Source: Rhodospirillaceae bacterium
Lineage (GTDB): Bacteria; Pseudomonadota; Alphaproteobacteria; Kiloniellales; DSM-21159
Length of the DNA: 64,000 nt
Direction: 5' to 3'
Assembly: GCA_006969625.1 (NCBI GenBank)
Contig: CP030885.1
Coordinates: 2,863,430-2,927,429 of the forward strand
The notes beneath the pieces are model-generated. The model saw only the letters and a program-made list of their open reading frames with translations. It did not search any database and had not been told where the DNA came from. Below, piece after piece: positions 37,127 to 47,378 of the stretch; the first letter of the stretch is position 1, and every line of letters starts with the position of its first letter. The position numbers and the translations under genes were made by a program.

Positions 37127-37905
37127 GCGACACGCCGAAGATCCGCATCCGCGACCTGCACATGGCCTTCGGCGGCAACCGGGTGCTGCAGGGGCTCGAC
37201 CTCGACGTAGCGCCAGGCGATTCGTTGGTGGTGATCGGCGGATCGGGAACCGGCAAGTCGGTACTGCTCAAATGCATTCTCGGTCTGCTCGCGCCGCAGC
37301 AGGGCTCGATCCAGGTCGACGGCCAGGAGGTGGTCGGGCTGCGCGGCGACGAGCTGGAGGCCGTACGACACAAGATCGGCATGCTGTTCCAGTCCGCCGC
37401 CTTGTTCGACTCCCTGAGCGTCTGGGAGAATGTCGCTTTCGGGTTGATCCACGCCGAGAAGACGCCGCGCAAGGAGGCCCGCGAAGTGGCGCTGAGGCGC
37501 ATGGCCGAAGTGGGGCTGAAGCCGCAGGTCGCCGACCTGATGCCGGCGGAGCTCTCAGGCGGCATGAAGAAGCGTGTCGGCCTCGCCCGCGCGATCACCA
37601 CCGAGCCGGAGATCATCTTCTTCGACGAGCCGACCACGGGGCTCGACCCCATCATCGGGGCGATGATCGACAAGCTGATCGTCGAGGCGACCCGCGCCGT
37701 CGGCGCGACCGGCCTGACCATCACCCACGACATGGCCAGCGCCCGCCGCATCTCGAACCGCATGGCGATGCTCTACGAGGGCAGGATCATCTGGGACGGC
37801 CTGACGGAGGATGTGGACAACTCCGGCAATCCCTACGTCGAGCAGTTCATCAACGGGCGTGCCGAAGGCCCGATCGAGATGAAGATCCAGGACCACTTCG
37901 GCTGA
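37123..37905 (+). CDS. mlaF: MlaF-family lipid transport ATP-binding protein
   Basis: ATPase partner of MlaE. 260 residues with Walker A GGSGTGKSVLLK near residue 41, the signature LSGGMKKRVGLARA, Walker B IIFFDEPTTGLDP and the switch His in ITHDMASA. Overlaps mlaE by ATGA. radA follows 14 bp later. Confidence 0.94.
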   Translation: MSDTPKIRIRDLHMAFGGNRVLQGLDLDVAPGDSLVVIGGSGTGKSVLLKCILGLLAPQQGSIQVDGQEVVGLRGDELEAVRHKIGMLFQSAALFDSLSVWENVAFGLIHAEKTPRKEAREVALRRMAEVGLKPQVADLMPAELSGGMKKRVGLARAITTEPEIIFFDEPTTGLDPIIGAMIDKLIVEATRAVGATGLTITHDMASARRISNRMAMLYEGRIIWDGLTEDVDNSGNPYVEQFINGRAEGPIEMKIQDHFG

Positions 37906-37919
37906 GAGCCGCCCTGTCC

Positions 37920-39341
<1,422 letters not shown>

Positions 39342-39350
39342 GGAACGGCG

Positions 39351-40001
39351 ATGGAGAGCCTGCCGATCAATGCCGGCGACCTGATCGTCCTGGTCGTCGT
39401 CGGTCTGGCGGCGCTGATCGGCCTGCTGGCCGGCTTCGTCTATGCCGTGCTGTGGATTGCCGCCTGGGCCGGGGCCATCGCCGTCGCCATCCTCTTCTAT
39501 CCGCTCGCAGAGCCCTTCGCGGCGCAACTGATCGGCCCGGGGCTCTTCGCGTCCGTCGGCGCCGGGCTGACGCTCTTCCTGGTCTCCCTGGTGCTGTTCA
39601 TCGTCGGCGCCTACCTCGTCTCCAAGGCCGTCCGCGCCTCGGCGCTCGGCGTGCTCGACCGCACGCTGGGGCTGGTGTTCGGCCTGGCCTGCGGTTTCTT
39701 CGCGGTCAGCGCGCTATGGCTGGGCTACGCCTGGCTCATACCTCCCCAGGACCGACCGGCCTGGATACAGGAGGCCAAGTCCCTACCTGTGGTGCGCACC
39801 GGTGCGGAGGTGCTGGCCGGCGTGCTGCCGGCCGACTACCGACGGCGCCTGGAGGCGGAAGGCGAAGCGGCGCCCTTCGAGCCGCCGATCCAGCCGGGCA
39901 CCGCCGGCGATTCGGCCTCGGAGGCTGGCGCCGGCGCGAACTCGGGGTATAACGAGCAGGAACGGCAGGAGCTGGACCGGCTCATCGAGCAGCAGCAATA
40001 G
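39351..40001 (+). CDS. CvpA family protein
   Basis: 216-residue inner-membrane protein with four predicted membrane segments in the first 140 residues (starting AGDLIVLVVVGLAALIGLLAG), then a polar Pro/Gly/Glu tail. The CvpA family lies upstream of purF in many proteobacteria, as here (56 bp), and has been linked to colicin V production and envelope stress. Ribosome site GAGGA before the ATG. Confidence 0.88.
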   Translation: MESLPINAGDLIVLVVVGLAALIGLLAGFVYAVLWIAAWAGAIAVAILFYPLAEPFAAQLIGPGLFASVGAGLTLFLVSLVLFIVGAYLVSKAVRASALGVLDRTLGLVFGLACGFFAVSALWLGYAWLIPPQDRPAWIQEAKSLPVVRTGAEVLAGVLPADYRRRLEAEGEAAPFEPPIQPGTAGDSASEAGAGANSGYNEQERQELDRLIEQQQ

Positions 40002-40057
40002 GCGCGGCCGAACCGCAACGGACGGCAGATGCGCCATGGAGGCCGGCAAGTCCGAGC

Positions 40058-41521
40058 ATGATCACGACGCATCCGTACGACGACGACAAGCTGCGCGAGG
40101 AGTGCGGCGTCTTCGGCATCTGGGGTCATGTCGAGGCGGCCAACTTCACCGCGCTCGGCCTGCACGCCCTGCAGCACCGCGGGCAGGAAGCGGCCGGCAT
40201 CGTTTCCTTCGACCGCAAGCAGTTCCACGCACACCGCGGCCTCGGCCACGTCGGCGACATCTTCGGCACCGAGGAGGTGATGGCGAGCCTTAAGGGCCGC
40301 GCCGCCATCGGCCACAATCGCTACGCGACCACCGGCGACACGGTGCTGCGCAACGTGCAGCCGCTGTTCGCCGAGCTGGCCTTCGGCGGCTTCGCCCTGG
40401 CCCACAACGGCAACCTGACCAACGCCGCGACCCTGCGTCACGAATTGGTGCAGCGCGGCGCGCTGTTCCAGTCGACCATGGACACCGAGGTCATCATCCA
40501 CCTGATGGCCCTGCAGACCGGCGCCAGCGTCATCGAACGCCTTGTGCATGCGCTTTCCCGCGTGGAAGGCGCCTACTCGCTGGTCGCCATATGCGACGAC
40601 ATGGTGATCGGCGTGCGCGATCCGCTGGGCGTGCGCCCGCTGGTGATCGGCCAGCTTCCCGAGGAGCGCGCCTACGTCATCGCCTCGGAGACCTGTGCGC
40701 TCGACATCATCGGCGCCGACTTCGTGCGCGACGTGGAGCCGGGCGAGTTGGTCATTCTCGACCAGTACGGCCTGAGCGCGCGTCAAGTGTTTCCCAAGAG
40801 CGCCCGACGCTTCTGCATCTTCGAGCACATCTATTTCGCCCGGCCGGACTCGATCGTCGAGGGCAGCTCGATCTACGACGCGCGCCAGCGCATCGGCGCC
40901 GAATTGGCCAAAGAGAGCCCGGTCGCCGCCGACGTCGTCATCCCGGTGCCGGACTCGGGCGTGCCGGCGGCGCTGGGCTTCTCGCAACAATCTCGCATCC
41001 CCTTCGAACTCGGCATCATCCGCAACCACTACGTGGGGCGCACCTTCATCGAGCCCGGGCAGCAGATCCGCGACCTCGGCGTCAAGCTGAAGCACAACGC
41101 CAACCGCGCCAAGATCCACGGCAAGCGCGTGATTCTGGTGGACGACTCCATCGTGCGCGGCACGACAAGCCGCAAGATCGTGCAAATGGTGCGGGCCGCC
41201 GGCGCCACCGAGATCCACTTCCGCATCGCCGCACCGCCGACCACAAATCCTTGCTTCTACGGCGTCGACACGCCAGAGAAGGAGGAACTGCTGGCCTCGT
41301 CCCTTTCGGTCGAGCAGATGGCCGACCACATCGGCGTCAACAGCCTGGCCTTCGTGTCGATCGACGGGCTCTACCGGGCGATGGGCGAGCCGGCCCGCAA
41401 CGCTGCGCAGCCGCAGTACTGCGATGCCTGCTTCACCGGCGCGTACCCGACGCGCCTGACCGACCGCGAGGATCGCGTCAGCCCACAGCCGCTGCTGTTC
41501 AAGGAGCTCAGCCGGGCGTGA
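40058..41521 (+). CDS. purF: amidophosphoribosyltransferase
   Basis: First committed step of purine synthesis: glutamine plus PRPP to phosphoribosylamine. 487 residues. An N-terminal propeptide of 15 residues precedes Cys16 of ECGVFGIWG, the glutaminase nucleophile after processing. The PRPP loop VILVDDSIVRGTTS is intact. The stop overlaps the next start (GTGA). Confidence 0.97.
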   Translation: MITTHPYDDDKLREECGVFGIWGHVEAANFTALGLHALQHRGQEAAGIVSFDRKQFHAHRGLGHVGDIFGTEEVMASLKGRAAIGHNRYATTGDTVLRNVQPLFAELAFGGFALAHNGNLTNAATLRHELVQRGALFQSTMDTEVIIHLMALQTGASVIERLVHALSRVEGAYSLVAICDDMVIGVRDPLGVRPLVIGQLPEERAYVIASETCALDIIGADFVRDVEPGELVILDQYGLSARQVFPKSARRFCIFEHIYFARPDSIVEGSSIYDARQRIGAELAKESPVAADVVIPVPDSGVPAALGFSQQSRIPFELGIIRNHYVGRTFIEPGQQIRDLGVKLKHNANRAKIHGKRVILVDDSIVRGTTSRKIVQMVRAAGATEIHFRIAAPPTTNPCFYGVDTPEKEELLASSLSVEQMADHIGVNSLAFVSIDGLYRAMGEPARNAAQPQYCDACFTGAYPTRLTDREDRVSPQPLLFKELSRA

Positions 41522-42048
41522 TCCGCGCGCTGGCAGCCGGGGCTGCCGGCCGGCTGGCCAACGTGGCCTTCGGCGGCAGCGGCGCTCTTGGCCTCGGCCA
41601 GGCGCCCGCCTTCTTCGACCAGTACCTCCAGCGGCTCGGCGGGCGGCTCGATCAGGCGATCGAGACGGTCGAGCGTATCCGCGCCGATGCCATGGCCCGT
41701 GGCGAGACGCTGGAGGAGTACATCGCCCTGTCGCTGGCGGATGCCTCCGGCCGCGCCCAGGACGCCGGCCGACGGGCGCAGGAAGCGGTCGAGGCCATGA
41801 CGGCGTTGCGCGAGGCCTATGCCGAACTCAGCTTCGTGGCACCGTTGTTCCGTCCCTTGGTGTTCACCCAGCATCTTGACACCGAGATCGCCCGCGGCAC
41901 CCTTCGCGACTTCGCGCCCGCGCTGCCGCTCTCGGCCGAGGGACTGGCCTACGCCGGCGTCGGCCTGGCGCTCGGACTCGGCGTTCTGTCAGGCCTGCAG
42001 GCCGTGGGCCGCGCGGCCGCCCGACCCAAGAGAGCGAGACAAGCATGA
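41518..42048 (+). CDS. DUF2937-like membrane protein
   Basis: 176 residues, GTG start overlapping the purF stop as GTGA. A hydrophobic Gly/Ala-rich N-terminus, the block PAFFDQYLQRLGGRLDQA, a helical Ala/Glu-rich middle, and a C-terminal membrane segment (about 143-165, YAGVGLALGLGVLSGL) before a basic end. The FxDQYxQRL pattern is what I associate with DUF2937. Function unknown. It overlaps the next gene by ATGA, so purF, this gene and the SDR are one translational unit. Confidence 0.65.
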   Translation: MIRALAAGAAGRLANVAFGGSGALGLGQAPAFFDQYLQRLGGRLDQAIETVERIRADAMARGETLEEYIALSLADASGRAQDAGRRAQEAVEAMTALREAYAELSFVAPLFRPLVFTQHLDTEIARGTLRDFAPALPLSAEGLAYAGVGLALGLGVLSGLQAVGRAAARPKRARQA

Positions 42049-42788
42049 GCCAATCGGACCGCCGCTTCGCCGGACAGGTGGCCCTCGTGACAGGCGCCTC
42101 GCGGGGCCTCGGGCGCGCGCTTGCCCTGGGACTGGGGCGCGAAGGCGCGCAGGTCCTGGCCTGCGCCACCGAGCGCAGCGTCGGCGCCCTGGAGGAGCTG
42201 GACGACGCGATCCAGGCCGCCGGCGGCCCGCGCCCGACGCTGGTGCCCTTCGACCTGAAGGAGGGCGAGCGCATCGATGCGTTGCCCGGCGCACTGACCC
42301 AGCGCTACGGCCGGCTCGACCTGCTGATCGGCAACGCCGGCGTCCTCGGCGGCCTGTCGCCGGTCGGGCATGTGGCGCCGAAGACCTGGCGCGACACCTT
42401 CGCGGTCAATCTCGATGCCAATGCGCGGCTGCTGGCCGCTCTCGACCGGCTGTTGCGCCACAGCCACGGCCGCGCGCTCTTCGTCTCCTGCCGGGTGGTC
42501 GAGGACGCACCGGCCTACTGGTCCACCTACGTCGCCAGCAAGGCGGCCCTGGAGAAGCTGGTCGCGGTCTACGCCAAGGAGGTGCAGAAGTTCGGCGTCG
42601 CCGCCGCCTGCGTAGCACCAGGTCCTTTGCGGACGCGGCTGCGCGCCCAGGGCTTTCCCGGCGAAGACCCGCAGAGCGTGCCGACGCCTGAGGAGATGGC
42701 AGCACGGATCCTCGATCTGCTCGCCGCCGACCGGCTGCAGGGCGGCACCGTGCACCGGCTCGACGAGCAGGCGGTCCCACCGGCTTGA
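42045..42788 (+). CDS. SDR-family oxidoreductase
   Basis: 247 residues with TGASRGLG, NAGVLGG and a Ser-Tyr-Lys-type site (SCRVVED...YWSTYVASKA, Tyr-x-x-x-x-Lys spacing shifted to the usual YVASK). Resembles YciK-like short-chain dehydrogenases. Substrate unknown. It is the last gene of the purF run; its TGA stop is embedded in the -35 box of the rpmG promoter. Confidence 0.85.
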   Translation: MSQSDRRFAGQVALVTGASRGLGRALALGLGREGAQVLACATERSVGALEELDDAIQAAGGPRPTLVPFDLKEGERIDALPGALTQRYGRLDLLIGNAGVLGGLSPVGHVAPKTWRDTFAVNLDANARLLAALDRLLRHSHGRALFVSCRVVEDAPAYWSTYVASKAALEKLVAVYAKEVQKFGVAAACVAPGPLRTRLRAQGFPGEDPQSVPTPEEMAARILDLLAADRLQGGTVHRLDEQAVPPA

Positions 42789-42812
42789 CAGGGCGCGCGC
42801 GGTGGCTATGTT
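42785..42812 (+). promoter_or_regulatory. rpmG promoter
   Basis: A perfect TTGACA (42785-42790), 16-bp spacer and TATGTT (42807-42812), about 95 bp before rpmG. The -35 overlaps the stop codon of the upstream SDR. Confidence 0.75.
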
Positions 42813-42908
42813 CGCGCCTTCACGGCGCGCGCCCGGCGCCGCCTTGAGGGAATAGTTTGGTTGCGTCCGCCCCCGCCGCCGCCGGCGGCCGCACGCAAGG
42901 AGGTCACG

Positions 42909-43076
42909 ATGGCCAAGCCCGTCACCCAGTGGGTCAAGATGGTGAGCACCGCGGATACGGGCTACTTCTACGTCAAGAAGAAGAACCCGCGGAACATCAC
43001 CGAGAAGATGACGATGCGCAAGTACGACCCGGTCGCGCGCAAGCACGTCGACTTCAAGGAATCCAAGATGAAGTGA
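42909..43076 (+). CDS. rpmG: 50S ribosomal protein L33
   Basis: 55 residues, with AAGGAGG five bases before the ATG. Core [20 protein letters not shown] and the basic end are typical. It is the zinc-free form: no CxxC pairs. It has its own strong promoter and terminator, so is monocistronic. Convergent with pleD, as often in alphaproteobacteria. Confidence 0.97.
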   Translation: MAKPVTQWVKMVSTADTGYFYVKKKNPRNITEKMTMRKYDPVARKHVDFKESKMK

Positions 43077-43106
43077 GCCGGCCTTTCGCCGGTTTCGGAT
43101 CGAAGA

Positions 43107-43130
43107 CGGCCGCCCGCTGGGGCGGCCGTT
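43107..43130 (+). terminator. rho-independent terminator after rpmG
   Basis: A 10-bp stem ACGGCCGCCC / GGGCGGCCGT with loop GCTG, followed by TTCCTTTTG. It lies between rpmG and the convergent pleD stop and could serve both. Confidence 0.85.
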
Positions 43131-43148
43131 TCCTTTTGCCTGGTGATC

Positions 43149-44549
43149 TCAACCGCTGGCGGCGGCGCGTTTGATCTCCGGCGTCGCCGGTCCGTTGGCG
43201 CCGAACACCTGGTTGCGCCCGTTCTGCTTGGCACGGTAGAGCGCGGCGTCTGCGCGCTCGATCAGGCGATCAGGCGTTTCGGCCGGGTCGAGGGTGGAGG
43301 CGACGCCGGCGGAGATGGTGACCCGCAGGACCAGGTCGCCGTCGCGCACCTCCGTCTCGGCGATCTGCGCGCGGAGGCGGTCGGCGACCTTGAGCGCGAT
43401 CTCCGCCTCGGTGGCGGCCATCACCAGCACGAACTCCTCCCCGCCGTAGCGCGCCAGCAGGTCGGTTTCGCGCACGCAGTCGGCGACCGCACCGGCAATC
43501 GCCTTCAGCACCTCGTCGCCCGCCCCGTGGCCGTGGTTGTCATTCACCTGCTTGAAGTGATCGATATCGAACAGCATGACGGAAACCGGCTTTCCCGTCT
43601 GGGCGATCTCCATGAGATTGCGGTCCAGGTGAGCGTTCATGTATCTGCGGTTGTAGATGCCAGTCAACGAATCGGTGAAGGCGAGACTGACGCTGCGGTC
43701 GAGCATCGCGCGCAGACGGTCATGGTAACGGCGGCGGCGGATCTGCGTGCGCACCCGGGCGCGCAGCTCGTTGCGGTCGATCGGCTTGATCACGTAGTCG
43801 GTGACGCCGAGGTCCAGACCCTTGGCGAGGCGCTGCAGGTCCATGTCGTCGAGGATCATCAGGATCGGCACGTGGCGAGTCGCCTCGCGACTGCGCAACT
43901 GGCTGCATAGGCGAAGACCGTCCTCGCCGCCGATGTCGAGTGCGGTGATGATCAACTCGAAGCGGCCCTCGCGACTGCGTTCCAGCGCCGCGGCGGGACT
44001 GTCGGCGAGCGCGACGCCATAGCCCGCCTCTTCCAGATGGCCGCGAATCCGTGCAGCGGCGCGGTGGCTGGCCTCGATCAGCAGCACCTCGCCGCCGGCC
44101 TCTGCCGCCGGATCGGCTTCGTCGAGCAGGTCGGCCTCGCCGGCCGCGGCCTGGCGCGTGCGCAGCTCGTCCATCAGCATCTTGAGCCGCACCAGCGAGC
44201 GCACCCGGGCAAACAGGGCGACGTCGTTGACCGGTTTCGACAGGAAGTCGTCGGCGCCCGCCTCGAGACCGCGCACGCGGTCCTCCACCTCGGTCAGGGC
44301 GGTGATCATGACTATGGGAATGTGCCGGGTGGCGCGATCCGCCTTCAGGCGACGGCAGACCTCGAAGCCGTCCATGCCCGGCATCATCACGTCCAGCAGG
44401 ATCAGGTCCGGAGCTTCGGACGCCGCGACTTCCAGGGCGCCCGGCCCGTCGCTGGCGGTGACGACGTCGAAGTACTCCGCCGTCAGGCGCGCTTCGAGCA
44501 GCTTGACGTTCGGAGCGATGTCGTCAACGACGAGAATCCGCGCGCTCAT
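43149..44549 (-). CDS. pleD: PleD-type response regulator diguanylate cyclase
   Basis: Makes cyclic di-GMP on phosphorylation; in Caulobacter it drives the motile-to-sessile switch. 466 residues. Receiver 1 has DD at 9-10 and the phosphoacceptor Asp53 (LLDVMMPG), the same number as in PleD. Receiver 2 (about 155-270) has Ala where the phosphoacceptor would be (ALDIGGEDG), so it probably serves as an adaptor only. The GGDEF domain has the active YGGEEF and an upstream RETD, matching the inhibitory RxxD I-site. Follows divK on the minus strand by 62 bp. Confidence 0.95.
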   Translation of the reverse strand: MSARILVVDDIAPNVKLLEARLTAEYFDVVTASDGPGALEVAASEAPDLILLDVMMPGMDGFEVCRRLKADRATRHIPIVMITALTEVEDRVRGLEAGADDFLSKPVNDVALFARVRSLVRLKMLMDELRTRQAAAGEADLLDEADPAAEAGGEVLLIEASHRAAARIRGHLEEAGYGVALADSPAAALERSREGRFELIITALDIGGEDGLRLCSQLRSREATRHVPILMILDDMDLQRLAKGLDLGVTDYVIKPIDRNELRARVRTQIRRRRYHDRLRAMLDRSVSLAFTDSLTGIYNRRYMNAHLDRNLMEIAQTGKPVSVMLFDIDHFKQVNDNHGHGAGDEVLKAIAGAVADCVRETDLLARYGGEEFVLVMAATEAEIALKVADRLRAQIAETEVRDGDLVLRVTISAGVASTLDPAETPDRLIERADAALYRAKQNGRNQVFGANGPATPEIKRAAASG

Positions 44550-44611
44550 GGCTCGCGCTCCCGGGCTTCGTCTGACGCGGCCGCGCCCGGCCGGCCACGG
44601 ACTTCGGCCTG

Positions 44612-45010
44612 CTAGGTCAGGAACCGCTCTACGGTTTGCAGGAAGTTGGTCACCGAGATCGGTTTGGCGATGTAGGCTTCGCAGCCGCCTTCGCGGATTT
44701 TTTCCTCGTCGCCCTTCATGGCGAAGGCGGTTACGGCGACCACCGGGATCGACTTCAGGGCGTCGTCTTCCTTGATCCACTTGGTCACTTCCAGTCCCGA
44801 GACCTCGGGAAGCTGGATGTCCATCAGGATCAGGTCGGGGTGGTGCTTGCGCGCCAGGCGCAGCGCCTCCATGCCGTCCTTCGTCTGCAGGATATTGTAG
44901 CCGTGGGCCTCCAGCAGGTCGTGGAAGAGCTTCATGTTCAGATCGTTGTCCTCGACGACCAGTACCGTCTTGGCGCCGGTGTTCTCCGTCGTCTCGGTCT
45001 GATTCCGCAT
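44612..45010 (-). CDS. divK: single-domain response regulator DivK
   Basis: Receiver-only regulator that steers the DivJ/PleC kinases and DivL-CckA-CtrA cell-cycle pathway in alphaproteobacteria. 132 residues from the ATG at 45010; a GTG at 45046 with GGGAG before it would add 12 Thr/Ala-rich residues. The DivK-specific segment [20 protein letters not shown] and the phosphoacceptor Asp64 in [10 protein letters not shown] are clear; the conserved Lys is in YIAKPIS. Paired with pleD. Confidence 0.93.
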   Translation of the reverse strand: MRNQTETTENTGAKTVLVVEDNDLNMKLFHDLLEAHGYNILQTKDGMEALRLARKHHPDLILMDIQLPEVSGLEVTKWIKEDDALKSIPVVAVTAFAMKGDEEKIREGGCEAYIAKPISVTNFLQTVERFLT

Positions 45011-45127
45011 CTCTGCCCCGGTCGCTGTCGCTGTGGTCGTTGCCACGGGCCGACTCCCATCGTGCCGTATCCTAGGGCCAACTTCCGCCCTAAGCTATCT
45101 CCGGACGCAGGTGTCGCACGCGGGTAG

Positions 45128-45170
45128 TTAACAGAAGGTAAGGGCGTACTTCCCGCCGGATGGCCTTACC
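45128..45170. promoter_or_regulatory. possible control region between divK and the ROK gene
   Basis: GTTAAC (TTAAC half-site of the CtrA type) at 45127-45132 is followed by the inverted repeat GGTAAGG (45137-45143) and CCTTACC (45164-45170). The second CtrA half-site is poor on either strand. Position upstream of divergent divK is what makes it notable. Confidence 0.25.
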
Positions 45171-45186
45171 ATCAAGAATAGCAAGA

Positions 45187-46086
45187 ATGCGCATCGGCAT
45201 CGATCTTGGCGGCACGAAGATCTCCGGCATCCTGCTCGACCGGGAGGGCCGCGAGCGCCTGCGCCTGCGCCGCGACACGCCACGCGGCGACTATGCCGGC
45301 ACGATCGACGCTCTTTGTCGGATCACGGCCGAACTGGAGGCGGCGGCCGGCCGGCGGTGCAGCGTCGGCGTCGGCATTCCAGGGGCGACCTCGCCGCGCA
45401 CAGGCCTCGTGAAGAACGCAAATTCCACCTGGCTCATCGGCAAGCCCTTCTCCGAAGACCTGGCCGCCGCCCTCGGGCGTCCCGTCCGCCTGCAGAACGA
45501 CGCCAACTGCCTGGCGGTCTCCGAGGCCGTCGACGGCGCCGCGGCCGGCGCACAGCTCGCCTTCGCAGCGATCCTCGGCACCGGGGTCGGCGGCGGCATC
45601 GCCTGGCAGGGCCGGCCCTGGACGGGGCGCGACGCCATCGCCGGGGAATGGGGGCACAACCCCCTGCCCTGGCCGAGCGTCGCAGAGCTGCCGGGCCCGC
45701 CCTGCTACTGCGGGCGGCGCGGATGCCTCGAGACCTGGGTCTCCGGCCCCGGACTGGCCGGCGATCACGGCGGCGGTCTGACCGGCCGGGAGGTGGCGGC
45801 GCTGGCCTCCAGCGGCGATGCCGGAGGCTTGGCGGCGCTGCAGCGCTGGCAGGGACGGCTGGCGCGCGGCCTGGCGAGCGTGGTCAACCTGCTCGACCCG
45901 GAGGTGATCGTGCTCGGCGGTGGGCTTTCGCAGATCCCCGGCCTGAGCGACGCCCTGCCGCCGTTGATCCGCCCCTACGTCTTCTCCGACGCCTTCGATA
46001 CGCCGATCCGCGTCGCCCGGCACGGCGACGACAGCGGCGTGCGCGGCGCCGCCTGGCTGTGGCCCGCCGAGGAGCCGGTGCCGTGA
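45187..46086 (+). CDS. ROK-family sugar kinase
   Basis: 299 residues. The ATP-binding motif IGIDLGGTKISG is at the N-terminus; the ROK zinc site CYCGRRGCLET follows the substrate block GEWGHNPLPW. These identify a cytosolic ROK kinase of the N-acetylglucosamine kinase/fructokinase type; the exact sugar is not shown. Divergent from divK and overlapped by dinB (GTGA). Confidence 0.88.
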   Translation: MRIGIDLGGTKISGILLDREGRERLRLRRDTPRGDYAGTIDALCRITAELEAAAGRRCSVGVGIPGATSPRTGLVKNANSTWLIGKPFSEDLAAALGRPVRLQNDANCLAVSEAVDGAAAGAQLAFAAILGTGVGGGIAWQGRPWTGRDAIAGEWGHNPLPWPSVAELPGPPCYCGRRGCLETWVSGPGLAGDHGGGLTGREVAALASSGDAGGLAALQRWQGRLARGLASVVNLLDPEVIVLGGGLSQIPGLSDALPPLIRPYVFSDAFDTPIRVARHGDDSGVRGAAWLWPAEEPVP

Positions 46087-47369
46087 GCGCGCCCTGGCCA
46101 CAGCTCTGCCGAGACTGCTTCGCCTGGAGCGAGGCGCCCACGCAAACGCGCTCGGGCGCTCGCTGTCCCGCCTGCGGCAGCCGTCGCACCGTGGCCCACC
46201 CCGAGCTGCGTACGCTCGGCCTGGCGCACCTCGACTGCGACGCGTTCTACGCCTCCATCGAGAAGCGCGACGATCCCGACCTGCGCGACAAGCCGGTGCT
46301 CATCGGCGGCGGCCGGCGCGGGGTAGTGGCGGCCGCCTGCTACGTCGCGCGGCTGTACGGGGTGAAGTCGGCGATGCCGATGTTCAAGGCGCTGTCGGCC
46401 TGCCCAGATGCCGTGGTGATCCGCCCGAACATGGCGAAGTACCGGGCCGAGGGCCACAGGATCCGCGCCATGATGCTGGAGCTGACGCCGCAGGTGGAGC
46501 CGCTGTCGATCGACGAGGCCTTCCTCGACCTGACCAGCACCGAGGCGCTGCACCGCGCGCCGCCGGCCGAGACCCTGGCGCGCCTGGCGGCCCGGGTCGA
46601 GCGGGAGCTCGACCTGACGGTTTCCATCGGACTGGCGCCGAACAAGCTGCTGGCCAAGATCGCCAGCGACCTGGATAAGCCGCGCGGCTTCGCCGTGCTG
46701 GGCAAGGCGGAGGGCCGGGCCTTCCTGGCCGAGCAGCCGGTCGGCATCCTGTGGGGCGTCGGGCCCGCCCTGCAAAAGTCCCTGGCCCGGCAAGGCATCG
46801 CCAAGGTCGGCGATCTGCTCGGCTACGAGGAGCTGGAGCTGGTCGCCCTCTTCGGGTCGATCGGCAAGCGCCTCTACCGCTTCGCCCGCGGCGAGGATCC
46901 CCGCGCCGTCGAGCCCAACGCGCCGGCCAAGTCGATCTCGGCGGAAACCACCTTCGAGGCCGACCTGGATCGTCCCGAGCAGCTCGCCGCCCGGCTCTGG
47001 CCGCTCTGCGAGAAAGTCTCGCGGCGGCTGAAGGCGGCCGGCGTGGCCGGCCACGGGGTCGCGCTGAAGCTGAAGACCCACGACTTCCGAACGTTGACGC
47101 GCAGCCGCCGCCTGTCCGACCCGACGCAGCTCGCCGAGCGGCTGTATCGCGAGGCATACGCCATGCTACTCGCCGAGGCCGACGGCCGGCGCTTCCGCCT
47201 GATCGGCGTCGGCGCCGATCTGCTCGTCGCGGGCACGCTTGCCGATCCGCCGAGCCTGCTGGAGCCCGAGCGGCTACGCAACGCCAAGGTCGAACAGGCG
47301 ATCGACGCGGTGCGCGCCAAGCTGGGTGAAGGCGCGATCGCCAAGGGCCGCGGCTGGCCCAAGGCCTGA
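46083..47369 (+). CDS. dinB: DNA polymerase IV (Y family) with N-terminal zinc ribbon
   Basis: Error-prone translesion polymerase. 428 residues from a GTG that overlaps the ROK stop. An N-terminal extension of about 45 residues carries Cys9, Cys12, Cys28 and Cys31 (LCRDC, RCPACG), a likely zinc ribbon absent from E. coli DinB but known in one alphaproteobacterial group. The polymerase core follows: HLDCDAFYASIEKRDDP, YVARLYGVKSAMP, the catalytic SIDEAFLDL, and the HhH region GVGPALQKSL. No LexA-like box was recognised. Confidence 0.93.
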   Translation: MSAPWPQLCRDCFAWSEAPTQTRSGARCPACGSRRTVAHPELRTLGLAHLDCDAFYASIEKRDDPDLRDKPVLIGGGRRGVVAAACYVARLYGVKSAMPMFKALSACPDAVVIRPNMAKYRAEGHRIRAMMLELTPQVEPLSIDEAFLDLTSTEALHRAPPAETLARLAARVERELDLTVSIGLAPNKLLAKIASDLDKPRGFAVLGKAEGRAFLAEQPVGILWGVGPALQKSLARQGIAKVGDLLGYEELELVALFGSIGKRLYRFARGEDPRAVEPNAPAKSISAETTFEADLDRPEQLAARLWPLCEKVSRRLKAAGVAGHGVALKLKTHDFRTLTRSRRLSDPTQLAERLYREAYAMLLAEADGRRFRLIGVGADLLVAGTLADPPSLLEPERLRNAKVEQAIDAVRAKLGEGAIAKGRGWPKA

Positions 47370-47378
47370 AACGCCGGC

